Of a DNA stretch of 59,118 bases, positions 29,283 to 38,237 are shown one piece after another. Each line of letters begins with the position of its first letter. Position 1 is the first letter of the stretch. The notes beneath the pieces are model-generated. The model was not told the origin of the DNA and searched no databases. It saw nothing but the letters and a program-made list of their open reading frames with translations. Source of the stretch: Candidatus Magasanikbacteria bacterium CG1_02_32_51 (GTDB lineage Bacteria > Patescibacteriota > Patescibacteriia > Magasanikbacterales > UBA922). The translations under genes were made by a program, and so were the position numbers. Where the stretch lies: the NCBI GenBank assembly GCA_001871435.1, contig MNVC01000014.1:1-59118 (forward strand). The letters run 5' to 3'.

Positions 29283-30277
29283 TTATAGTAAAAGCCCCTT
29301 TGCGAATTACATTTGTTGGTGATGCAACCGATTTGCCTGGTTTTTGTAGTGTCTACCCTGGTCAATTGATTTCGACTACCATAAATAAATATGTTTATAT
29401 TGCTATTAATAATAGCTATCAGTTAAAAAAGTATATTATTAAATATAATATTACTGAGGAAGTGGAATTGGTTAGTGATATCAAGCATGACAGATTTAGG
29501 ACAATGCTGTCTGATTTGGGTATTAATGGTGGTATTGAAATTGGGGTATTTTCTGATTTGCCTGGTAATACTGGTCTAGGATCGTCGTCTGCTTTTTCTG
29601 TAGCCTTAATAAAGGCTTTATATAAACATCTAGGTAAAGATATTGATTCCCGAGGGGTGGCTGAAGAAGCATCAAGACTAGAGATTGATTTATTAAAAGA
29701 ACCTATCGGTAAACAGGATCAATATGCGACTGCGTTTGGAGGTTTTAATCATTTGCAGTTTAATCTAGATGGTAGTGTAGATGTTTTTCCACTTAAAATA
29801 GATTCCAATAAGATTAAAAAATTAGAGGACTATTCAATGTTATTTTTTACTGGTATTACTCGTCACGCCTCTAGTATACTGACAGAGCAAGTGAAAAAAA
29901 TAAAAGAAAATTTTGATACTTATAAAAATATGGCAGATTCTGTAACAGAATTTGAGAAAGCTTTGTTGGATGAAAATATGAATAAAATTGGGGAAATGAT
30001 AGACAGAGAGTGGCAGTGGAAAAAAACTTTAGCATCCAATGTGAGTAATGATTTGATAGACAAATTACATCAAATAGCTAAAAATGCTGGTGTTTTGGGA
30101 GGACGATTGATTGGAGCTGGTTCTGGTGGTTGCTTGTATTGTGTTGTGGAACCAAGTAAAAGAGATATTGTTTCGCAAGCTTTAATGGCACAGGCCAAAA
30201 TAGAAGGTCTGTTAGATTTTGCAGAAGTGCCAATAAAATTTGTTACTAAAGGATCGGATTTAATTTTTAATGAATAA
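29279..30277 (+). CDS. hddA: GHMP kinase, HddA-like (D-glycero-alpha-D-manno-heptose-7-P kinase)
   Basis: VKAPLRITFVGDATDLPGF...LPGNTGLGSSSAFSVALIKAL...GGRLIGAGSGGCLYC. Confidence 0.85.
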   Translation: MIIVKAPLRITFVGDATDLPGFCSVYPGQLISTTINKYVYIAINNSYQLKKYIIKYNITEEVELVSDIKHDRFRTMLSDLGINGGIEIGVFSDLPGNTGLGSSSAFSVALIKALYKHLGKDIDSRGVAEEASRLEIDLLKEPIGKQDQYATAFGGFNHLQFNLDGSVDVFPLKIDSNKIKKLEDYSMLFFTGITRHASSILTEQVKKIKENFDTYKNMADSVTEFEKALLDENMNKIGEMIDREWQWKKTLASNVSNDLIDKLHQIAKNAGVLGGRLIGAGSGGCLYCVVEPSKRDIVSQALMAQAKIEGLLDFAEVPIKFVTKGSDLIFNE

Positions 30278-30280
30278 TAT

Positions 30281-30868
30281 ATGGAAGAAGATTTGAAATT
30301 AGTTGAACATTCTCATGATTATTTTGATCGTCTAAAAAAAGCCTTAGATGATTTTGACCATTCTGGATTGCATCGATTAATCAAAAAAATTGAACCATTG
30401 CGCGGTACAGAAAAAACTATTATTGTGGCTGGTAATGGTGGTAGTTCTTCTACCTGTTCTCATATGGTTACTGATATTGCTAAAACTATTTTAGGTAAGA
30501 ATGCTAAAGAAAAAGGAAATCGTTTTAGAATAATGTCACTAAATGATAATACACCTATTGTGACTGCCTGGGCTAACGATGAAGGGTATGAACATATTTT
30601 TTCTCAGCAGTTAAAAAATATGGGTCGATCTGGAGATTTATTGATTGTTCTTACTGGTAGTGGTCAATCTCCTAATATTATTGAGCTTGTTAAAATGGCA
30701 AAAACTATGGGAATATATAGTTTTGGTATTTCTGGATTTGATGGGGGTCTATTGAAGGAGTTGTGTGATGATTATTTACTTGCTGTTTCGAACGACTATG
30801 GAATTATTGAAGATTTTCATATGATAGTAGTTCATTTGATTACTGATTGGTTTAAAAAGATGGCATAA
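30281..30868 (+). CDS. gmhA: SIS-domain phosphoheptose isomerase
   Basis: TIIVAGNGGSSSTCSHMVTDIAKTIL...DLLIVLTGSGQSPNIIELVKMAKTMGI. Confidence 0.88.
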   Translation: MEEDLKLVEHSHDYFDRLKKALDDFDHSGLHRLIKKIEPLRGTEKTIIVAGNGGSSSTCSHMVTDIAKTILGKNAKEKGNRFRIMSLNDNTPIVTAWANDEGYEHIFSQQLKNMGRSGDLLIVLTGSGQSPNIIELVKMAKTMGIYSFGISGFDGGLLKELCDDYLLAVSNDYGIIEDFHMIVVHLITDWFKKMA

Positions 30869-30871
30869 AAT

Positions 30872-31660
30872 ATGGCTATAAAAATTAGTATAATAATGTT
30901 GACTTATAATCGGGCGCATTATTTGCCTATGGCGATTGATAGTGTTTTTAGTCAATCTTTTTCAGATTGGGAATTAATTGTTGTTGATGGAGGGTCGACA
31001 GATGATACTGAAAATTTGATTAAAAATTATCAAGATAAGGATAGTAGAATTGTTTATATTAGAAAAGACAAGGTACTCGGCATTTCTAAATGCCGTAACG
31101 TAGGTTTGAATCTGGCCAAAGGTGAATATATCGCAGTGCTGGACAGTGATGATATTTGGTGTGATAAAGAAAAATTAGCTAAGCAATTAGATTTTTTGCT
31201 GAAAAATAGTGATTGTTTTTTGGTTGGTGGTGGAGTAATTGTAATAGATGAACATGGTGTGGAGAAGAGTCGGTATTTACATGCCATAACAGATGAAGAA
31301 ATTAAGAAACAAATTTTATTACGAAATCAGTTTGCTCATTCAGCAGTTTTGTATCGGAGAGACAAAGCTCAGGCAGTTGGTGGTTATGCTTTGGACGTAA
31401 AAATTGGAGAAGAGTATGATTTGTGGTTGCGTATGGGTCGCTTTGGCACATTTTATAATCTCAAAGATTATGTTGTAAATTATAGAATCCATAATCAAGG
31501 TGCCTGTGTGGTTGATAGATTGGGTGGGGCACTAGACACTCTTAAAATTATAAAAAAATATCGTCATAATTATCCAAATTATTTTTTAGCTTGGATAAAA
31601 GCTATTTTAAGAATGGGATATTATTTATGGCTTAAATTCACTGATCGATTCAGATTTTGA
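30872..31660 (+). CDS. Glycosyltransferase family 2
   Basis: ISIIMLTYNRAHYLPMAIDSVFSQSFSDWELIVVDGGSTDDTENLI...CRNVGLNLAKGEYIAVLDSDD. Confidence 0.94.
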   Translation: MAIKISIIMLTYNRAHYLPMAIDSVFSQSFSDWELIVVDGGSTDDTENLIKNYQDKDSRIVYIRKDKVLGISKCRNVGLNLAKGEYIAVLDSDDIWCDKEKLAKQLDFLLKNSDCFLVGGGVIVIDEHGVEKSRYLHAITDEEIKKQILLRNQFAHSAVLYRRDKAQAVGGYALDVKIGEEYDLWLRMGRFGTFYNLKDYVVNYRIHNQGACVVDRLGGALDTLKIIKKYRHNYPNYFLAWIKAILRMGYYLWLKFTDRFRF

Positions 31661-31663
31661 GTT

Positions 31664-32755
31664 ATGAAAATCCTTTATCTCATAACAAAATCCGAAGCCG
31701 GTGGAGCACAAACTCACGTATTAGAACTTTGTAATTATTTTGTTAAACAAAACGAAGTAGTTGTGATGGCTAATGGCATTGGTTGGTTAAAATATAAATG
31801 TGAAGATTTAAAAATAAGTTATGTAGAAAATCAATATTTTTCCAATAGTAGTAATCCTATTAGAATTTGGAAAGCTATCAAAGAAATAAAAAAAATAGCA
31901 AAAGATTTTCAACCAGACATTGTTCATTGTCATAGTTCGGCCGCAGCTTTTTTTACTAGATTGGCAATACAAGGTAAATACAAAACAATATATACTGCCC
32001 ATGGTTGGGGGTTCAACATTGGTATGAATTCTATTGTGAGATTTTTGGTTTTGTTGACAGAAAAGTTTAATGCTAAATATACAGACAAGTACATTTGTGT
32101 TTCAAAATTTGTAAAAAAATTAGGAATGAAATATAAATTAGCAAAGGAAGATAAATTTGTAGTAATTTATAATGGAATCAATAAGACAACAGACAACAGA
32201 CAACAGACAACAGACAATTCAAAAATTAGACTTATGTTTGTGGGTCGTTTGGCTGAGCCAAAAAGACCAGAGATGATTATTGAAGTGATTGGTAATTTTG
32301 AAAAGGAAATTCAAGATAAGATACAGCTGACAATTATAGGAGATGGGAAGAAAAAAGAATTTTTACAAAATTTAGCTAAAGAAAAAAAAGTAGATGTTAT
32401 TTTTGCTGGAAATTTGGAACGTAATAAAGTAATTGATGAACTAGTAAAAAGTGACATCTTTGTTTTTGTCTCAGCGTGGGAGGGTTTTCCTTATACTATT
32501 CTTGAAGCTATGTCAGTTGGTTTGCCAGTTATAGCTAGTAACGTTGGAGGGATATCAGAAGTAGTGGATAATACAGTGGGACGTCTGGTGGAAAATGGGT
32601 CTATCCAAATAGCTCAAGCTTTGTTAGAATTGATAAACAATCCTGAATTGAGGTGGAAGCTAGGTAAAAATGGACGAAAACTGATAGAGAATAAGTTTAG
32701 CCTAGAAAAAATGTTGAAAGAAACAGAAAAAATTTATAAAGAAGTTTTAAGTTAA
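31664..32755 (+). CDS. Glycosyltransferase family 4
   Basis: LITKSEAGGAQTHVLELCNYF...DIVHCHSSAAAFFTRLA...FVSAWEGFPYTILEAMSVGLPVIASNVGGISEVV. Confidence 0.94.
   Translation: MKILYLITKSEAGGAQTHVLELCNYFVKQNEVVVMANGIGWLKYKCEDLKISYVENQYFSNSSNPIRIWKAIKEIKKIAKDFQPDIVHCHSSAAAFFTRLAIQGKYKTIYTAHGWGFNIGMNSIVRFLVLLTEKFNAKYTDKYICVSKFVKKLGMKYKLAKEDKFVVIYNGINKTTDNRQQTTDNSKIRLMFVGRLAEPKRPEMIIEVIGNFEKEIQDKIQLTIIGDGKKKEFLQNLAKEKKVDVIFAGNLERNKVIDELVKSDIFVFVSAWEGFPYTILEAMSVGLPVIASNVGGISEVVDNTVGRLVENGSIQIAQALLELINNPELRWKLGKNGRKLIENKFSLEKMLKETEKIYKEVLS
32185..32219 (+). repeat. 7-bp tandem repeat (GACAACA)4 + partial copy inside GT4 CDS
   Basis: gacaaca x4 then gacaatt, encoding KTTDNRQQTTDN in the inter-domain linker. 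Confidence 0.95.
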
Positions 32756-32891
32756 AAGTTTGTAAAGTTCTTAAAGTTTATAAAGTAACTTTTGTTAAAT
32801 TACTAAGCAGTTCAATTATCCAATAAACCAATTAACTAATTATCTACATTTTTTTAAATAAAATTTACATGATTTATTATAATCATGGTTA

Positions 32892-34274
32892 ATGAAAAAA
32901 CCTATGAAACTCCTCTATATTGGTGCCGGATATGTTGGTACTTGTTCAGCAGCTGTCTCTGCCTCAAGTGGGCATGATGTTTTGGTGTATGACATTGATG
33001 AAAAGAAGATAAGTATGTTGTCTTCAGGTGACCGTGACCAGATAGAAGCTTGTCTTTTCGAAGAAGGTCTTAGTGATTTGTTGGTTCGTAATCAAGAAAG
33101 AATAAAATTTACTTTGGATTATCGCAAAGTTGTAGATTTTTTGGATACCTGTGATGCTATTTTCATGTGTTTGCCAACTCCGGAAATTGGAGAAACAGGG
33201 GAGAGTGATCTTAGATATTACAATGAGGCGGCACAGCAATTGGCAGAAAATTTGGCCAAGAGAACTGCTGGAACACAAGAAAAATATATTGTTATAATCA
33301 ACAAAAGTACTGTACCGATAGATATGGTGGATAAGACCTCTGAGATTTTGGAAAGTATGGGTGTCAAGAATTTTGGGGTGGTTTCTAATCCAGAATTTTT
33401 GGTAGAAGGTAAAGCCATTCAAGCATCTATCAAGCCTGATAGAATTGTGGTTGGTGCTTGGACTCAAAAAGATTTTGAAATAATGAGAAAAGTCTATGAA
33501 CGATTCTACAATTCACCTCAGACAAAATATATTGAGATAAATCCCAAAGAAGCGGCAGCAAGTAAACTTCTTGCCAATTATATACTTTTCAATAAATTGG
33601 CTGTGTGTTTCGACGTGGTTGGTCGTACTTGCGAGAGTTTTGAAAATCTTCAATTTGAAAATGTTCGCAATGCTTTGGTCGCAGATCCACGTATTGGAAG
33701 TTGGGGGCTGTACAATAGCCTTTATGCTGGAGGAAGTTGTCTTATCAAAGACGCTCGTTCGCTTTCTCATCAACTCAAATATAAAAATCAAAATACTACA
33801 CTAGTTGATGAGGTTTATTTATCAAACAAAAGACAACTTAATAATTTTTTGAGTAGAATTGATCAAATAATAGATTCTAATTGGTCGAATAAGAAAGTCA
33901 CAATTTTAGGTACAGCATTCAAGCGTGATACCAATGATATTCGCAATTCAGCTAGTATAGAAATTATGAAATATTTGGAAAATAAAAGTATTTCACAAAT
34001 AAATATTTATGATCCAGCTGGGATGGATAATTTCAAAAAAATGTTTGGAGAATCAGAAAAAGTGAAGTATCATCATCACGAATTTGAAGCAATCAAGAAT
34101 TCTGATATAATAATCATAGCTACTGATTGGCCACAGTTTCGTGGTTTGGCTGATGTCATTATTTCTGAGCTTTCTAGCAAACCTTTGATTGCTGATGGGC
34201 GTCGTATGCTCCAACATCGTTATCAGGATTTGAAAGACGCGGGGTTTAAGGTGATTGCAGTAGGAAGTAGATAG
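32892..34274 (+). CDS. UDP-glucose/GDP-mannose dehydrogenase family protein
   Basis: LLYIGAGYVGTCSAAVSASSGHDVLVYDIDEKKI...NPEFLVEGKAI...GGSCLIKDARSL...LGTAFKRDTNDIRNS. Confidence 0.92.
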   Translation: MKKPMKLLYIGAGYVGTCSAAVSASSGHDVLVYDIDEKKISMLSSGDRDQIEACLFEEGLSDLLVRNQERIKFTLDYRKVVDFLDTCDAIFMCLPTPEIGETGESDLRYYNEAAQQLAENLAKRTAGTQEKYIVIINKSTVPIDMVDKTSEILESMGVKNFGVVSNPEFLVEGKAIQASIKPDRIVVGAWTQKDFEIMRKVYERFYNSPQTKYIEINPKEAAASKLLANYILFNKLAVCFDVVGRTCESFENLQFENVRNALVADPRIGSWGLYNSLYAGGSCLIKDARSLSHQLKYKNQNTTLVDEVYLSNKRQLNNFLSRIDQIIDSNWSNKKVTILGTAFKRDTNDIRNSASIEIMKYLENKSISQINIYDPAGMDNFKKMFGESEKVKYHHHEFEAIKNSDIIIIATDWPQFRGLADVIISELSSKPLIADGRRMLQHRYQDLKDAGFKVIAVGSR

Positions 34275-34280
34275 ATGAAA

Positions 34281-34316
34281 AATTTTGAATTTTGAATTTT
34301 GAATTTTAAAACAATT
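34281..34316. repeat. Left arm of 36-nt inverted repeat around locus B four-helix-bundle gene
   Basis: (AATTTTG)3AATTTTAAAACAATT; 34/36 identity to reverse complement of 34709-34744. Confidence 0.9.
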
Positions 34317-34336
34317 TTATAATTTTTTAATTTTAA

Positions 34337-34687
34337 ATGGAGGCTATGAATTATGATTTAGAAGAAAGAACGTTGAAGTTTAGTAAAGAAGTTTTAATTT
34401 TTTTATCTGGATTAACAAGTAGTCCAATAAATAATCCAATTATTTCTCAGTTAGTTCGTTCTGCAACTAGTGTTGGTGCAAATTATAGAGAAGCAAATGC
34501 GGCTAGTTCTAAAAAAGATTTCAAAAATAAAATATCAATATCAAGAAAAGAAGCTAATGAAACAAAGTATTGGATAGAATTATTAGGTAATATAGAGTAT
34601 GATAAAGAAGAGTTGCGTAAATTTTGGCAAGAAGCTCATGAATTATCATTAATTTTTGGGAAAATATTTCATAGTTTAACTAGTTAA
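34337..34687 (+). CDS. Four-helix-bundle protein (S23 family)
   Basis: NPIISQLVRSATSVGANYREANAASSKKDFKNKISISRKEANETKYWIELL. Confidence 0.93.
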   Translation: MEAMNYDLEERTLKFSKEVLIFLSGLTSSPINNPIISQLVRSATSVGANYREANAASSKKDFKNKISISRKEANETKYWIELLGNIEYDKEELRKFWQEAHELSLIFGKIFHSLTS

Positions 34688-34708
34688 TTCAAAATTTTGT
34701 AATTAGTT

Positions 34709-34744
34709 AATTGTTTTAAAATTTAAAATTCGAAATTCAAAATT
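34709..34744. repeat. Right arm of 36-nt inverted repeat (locus B)
   Basis: aattgttttaaaatttaaaattcgaaattcaaaatt. Confidence 0.9.
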
Positions 34745-34759
34745 ATAAATATATTTATT

Positions 34760-35770
34760 ATGTCCAAATATCTCATCACCGGCGGTGCTGGCTACATCGG
34801 TAGTCATGTCGTCAAACAACTTATTGAAAAGAAAAATGATATTGTCATTGTGGATAATCTTTCTACTGGTTTTCAAAAAACAGTAAATACTTTGAAAAAA
34901 TACGCTTTGACAAAAAAAGTAAAATTGGGTTTTTACAAATTAGATTTGGCTGATAGTAAAAAATTGGAAACAGTATTTGCCAAAGAAAATGTCCAAGGTG
35001 TGATACATTTTGCAGCCAGTATCGTCGTATCTGAATCAGTGCGCGATCCACTAAAATATTATAGTAACAACACTGGTAATACAATCAATCTTCTCAAAGC
35101 TTGTTTGAAATACAAAGTCAATAAATTTATTTTTAGTTCTACAGCTGCGGTTTATGGTGATCCAGACCCAAAGACTATTCCTCTAAAAGAAAGTGGAATT
35201 ACTATTCCAATAAGTCCCTATGGTTCTAGTAAATTATTTAATGAAAAAATTATTCAAGACGTAGCTTTTGCTAATACAAATTTCAAGTATGTAATTTTGC
35301 GTTATTTCAATGTGGCTGGGGCTAGTGTAGATGGAATGTTAGGACAATCTACCAAAGATGCGACACACTTAATCAAAATTGCTTTGGAAACAACTCTTGG
35401 AAAACGTGAAAAAATGTTTATCAATGGTACAGATTATAATACTCCAGATGGTACCTGTATTCGTGATTATATTTATGTTGATGATTTGGCCTCTGCTCAT
35501 ATCAAATCTTTGTATTATCTAAACAAAAACAAAGGTGGAATTTTCAACTGTGGTTATGGTAAAGGTTTTTCGGTTAAAGACGTAATTAGTATGATGAAGA
35601 AAGTGAGTGGTAATGATTTCAAAGTAGAAACAACCAAAAGACGTGAGGGTGATCCAGCGATTGTCATTGCTGATAATAGTAAAATAGTTAATGAAATGGA
35701 CTGGAAACCGAAGTATGATGATTTGAAGATTATGTGTGAGACAGCGCTGGCTTGGGAGAAAAAGTTGTAA
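34760..35770 (+). CDS. galE: UDP-glucose 4-epimerase
   Basis: KYLITGGAGYIGSHVVKQLIEKKNDIVIVDNLSTGF...LRYFNVAGA...GTCIRDYIYVDDLASAHIK. Confidence 0.95.
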   Translation: MSKYLITGGAGYIGSHVVKQLIEKKNDIVIVDNLSTGFQKTVNTLKKYALTKKVKLGFYKLDLADSKKLETVFAKENVQGVIHFAASIVVSESVRDPLKYYSNNTGNTINLLKACLKYKVNKFIFSSTAAVYGDPDPKTIPLKESGITIPISPYGSSKLFNEKIIQDVAFANTNFKYVILRYFNVAGASVDGMLGQSTKDATHLIKIALETTLGKREKMFINGTDYNTPDGTCIRDYIYVDDLASAHIKSLYYLNKNKGGIFNCGYGKGFSVKDVISMMKKVSGNDFKVETTKRREGDPAIVIADNSKIVNEMDWKPKYDDLKIMCETALAWEKKL

Positions 35771-35772
35771 AC

Positions 35773-35840
35773 TCACGTAACACGTAGCACATAACTCGTA
35801 ACGATTTTGTTACATGATATGTGTTATGTGATATGGGTTG
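35773..35840. repeat. Imperfect inverted repeat (GTAACACGTAGCACATAACTCGTAAC family)
   Basis: gtaacacgtagcacataactcgtaac / gttacatgatatgtgttatgtgatatgggtt. Confidence 0.6.
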
Positions 35841-35900
35841 TGATTTCGGTGTTTTATTTTTTTGTGTTATAATCAAAATATTATAAATTAAATAAAATTT

Positions 35901-36128
35901 ATGAATCTTAATAAAAAAAAGATTTTCTGGTTGGATATAATATTTTTTGTGGTACTGCTACTTGTTGGCGGTTATTTTTTTTATAAGAGTGCTCCGCCTG
36001 CTACAGCACCGGAAGATGATGGTGGCGTCGTGACTAGCACTGGAAAAGTTGATGTTAGTACTGGTACAGTGAGTACAAGTTTGCCAGAAGGTGTGACTGT
36101 GGAGGATTTGAGCGATGTTGAGCGTTAG
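35901..36128 (+). CDS. Small membrane-anchored hypothetical protein
   Basis: Single N-terminal TM segment FWLDIIFFVVLLLVGGYFFY, Thr/Ser/Val-rich tail. Confidence 0.6.
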   Translation: MNLNKKKIFWLDIIFFVVLLLVGGYFFYKSAPPATAPEDDGGVVTSTGKVDVSTGTVSTSLPEGVTVEDLSDVER

Positions 36129-36292
36129 TTAATAGCATAAGTATTTTATTTATAGGTTTGTATTCTCAAAAATAACTAAATTGTTTTCTATTATTAAGTG
36201 TGGTACTATATTTACATTATATAAACATGTTTTTTAAAAAATTGTATTTTTTATAATACATATTCAAAAAAGATAGAAATAAAAGTTACATT

Positions 36293-38233
36293 ATGGATAT
36301 TACACAACAAATTCTAAATAAAATCTTCAAAAACCCCGAGCAGGATTTACTAATGTTTGACGACCCACTTTCTAAATTAGACATTTATGAAAAAGATGAG
36401 GGTAAATATTATGTAAAGTCTATATCAAAAATGGAGGAGGAAAAATTAGTTTACACTGAAAAGACTGGTAAGTCTGCTCCTGAAGAAATTGTTCGTCAAC
36501 TTTATTTATTGGAACTTACAAAGAAATATAAATATCCAAAAGCACATATAGAACTTGAAAAGATAGTGCAGTTTGGTCGTGAAAAGAACGATAATAAACG
36601 TGCTGATATTGTTGTCTACACTGATGAGACTTGGCAAACAATAAAAATGATTATTGAAGTTAAAGCACCTAATGCAGAAAACGATATTCAACAGTTGAAG
36701 TCATACCTGAACGCTGAGGGTTCACCAATTGGTGTTGCCCTTAATGGTAAATATCAGTTGATACTATTCCGCCCATACCCAAAAGATTTTGATACCCTAG
36801 ACCAAATACCTGCATACGGTGAAGATGTTGCCGATGTTCTCCAAAAGAGAAAGACACTTAAAGACCTGCACGAGCAAGACCTTAAAATTATTATCAAAAC
36901 CCTTGAAGAGTTGGTGCTCGCTAATTCAGGTTTTGATAGTTTTGATGAGATATTCAAACTTATTTACGCAAAACTTTACGACGAAAAAGAGGCTATTTCT
37001 CGTAATGGTGAGGAACTCTATTTTAGAAAAAGCCCAACTGGTAAGCCTGAAGACACAATGAAAGTAATCAACGACCTTTTTGAGGACGCTAAAAAGGAAT
37101 GGCCTGAGATATTCGAAAAGACTGACAAAATAAAACTATCACCCGAGCATCTCTCTATTTGTGTTGGTGAATTACAAGATGTCCGCTTGTTTGGTTCTAA
37201 TCTCCGCATCATTGATGAGGCTTTTGAATATTTACTCCCTGATGTAGCAAAGGGTAAGAAAGGTCAATACTTTACACCTCGTATTGTGATTGATATGTGC
37301 GTGCAAATGATGAACCCAAAGAAAAAGGAGTATGTCATAGACACTGCTTGTGGCAGCGCTGGGTTCTTGGTACACGCAATGCAATATGTTGCGAAAAATG
37401 AGAATCTCTCAAAAACAGGAATGAAAGACTATGCAATGCGATACCTTTTCGGTATAGACTTTGACGAGAAATCAACGAAAATTAGTCGTGCGATTATGGT
37501 TATTGCTGGCGATGGTAAAAGTCATATTTATAAAACTACTTCACTTGATACAAAGGAATGGCCTGAGCGTTTTAAGGCAGAACTAAGAGACTATGACTTG
37601 GTACAAGAGTACGATGATTACATAAAAACTAACGATAACAAAGAAAACTTAAAGGAGTTGAAATTTGATGTATTGCTTGCAAATCCTCCATTTGCAGGTG
37701 AAGTAAAGGAAAAACATTTACTGTCTCAGTATGTACTTGGTAAGAATGCTAAGGGTAAGATGCAAAAGTCAGTAGACAGACACTTGCTTTTCATTGAAAA
37801 AAATCTTGATTTCGTAAAAGTAGGAGGTAGACTTGCAGTCGTACTCCCACAAGGTATTTTCAACAACACCAGTGAGGAATATGTCCGTAAATATATAATG
37901 CAAAAGGCTCGTATCTTGGCAGTTGTAGGACTACACGGTAATTCATTTAAGCCACACACAGGCACAAAGACATCTGTTATTTTCTTGCAGAAGTGGAATG
38001 AAAACGAAGTAGATGCTGGCGGAAGTCCAACAGTAAAGGACTATCCTATTTTCTTTGCTACGCAGAAGCAATCATTCAAAGATAACAGTGGTGACTATAT
38101 TTTTGAAAAGGAAGCAGATGGCAGTATCGTAAAAGATACAGACGGTAACCCTAAATACCTTTGCGACTTGGACGAAATCGCAGATGCGTTTGTCGCTTGG
38201 GGTAAAGAACAGAAGTTAGACTTCTTAAATTAA
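36293..38233 (+). CDS. N6-adenine DNA methyltransferase (HsdM-like) with N-terminal HsdR_N-type nuclease-like domain
   Basis: N-term RADIVVYTDETWQTIKMIIEVKAPN; KGQYFTPRIVIDMCVQMMNP, DTACGSAGFLVHAMQ, FDVLLANPPFAG (NPPF). Confidence 0.93.
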   Translation: MDITQQILNKIFKNPEQDLLMFDDPLSKLDIYEKDEGKYYVKSISKMEEEKLVYTEKTGKSAPEEIVRQLYLLELTKKYKYPKAHIELEKIVQFGREKNDNKRADIVVYTDETWQTIKMIIEVKAPNAENDIQQLKSYLNAEGSPIGVALNGKYQLILFRPYPKDFDTLDQIPAYGEDVADVLQKRKTLKDLHEQDLKIIIKTLEELVLANSGFDSFDEIFKLIYAKLYDEKEAISRNGEELYFRKSPTGKPEDTMKVINDLFEDAKKEWPEIFEKTDKIKLSPEHLSICVGELQDVRLFGSNLRIIDEAFEYLLPDVAKGKKGQYFTPRIVIDMCVQMMNPKKKEYVIDTACGSAGFLVHAMQYVAKNENLSKTGMKDYAMRYLFGIDFDEKSTKISRAIMVIAGDGKSHIYKTTSLDTKEWPERFKAELRDYDLVQEYDDYIKTNDNKENLKELKFDVLLANPPFAGEVKEKHLLSQYVLGKNAKGKMQKSVDRHLLFIEKNLDFVKVGGRLAVVLPQGIFNNTSEEYVRKYIMQKARILAVVGLHGNSFKPHTGTKTSVIFLQKWNENEVDAGGSPTVKDYPIFFATQKQSFKDNSGDYIFEKEADGSIVKDTDGNPKYLCDLDEIADAFVAWGKEQKLDFLN

Positions 38234-38237
38234 CTAT

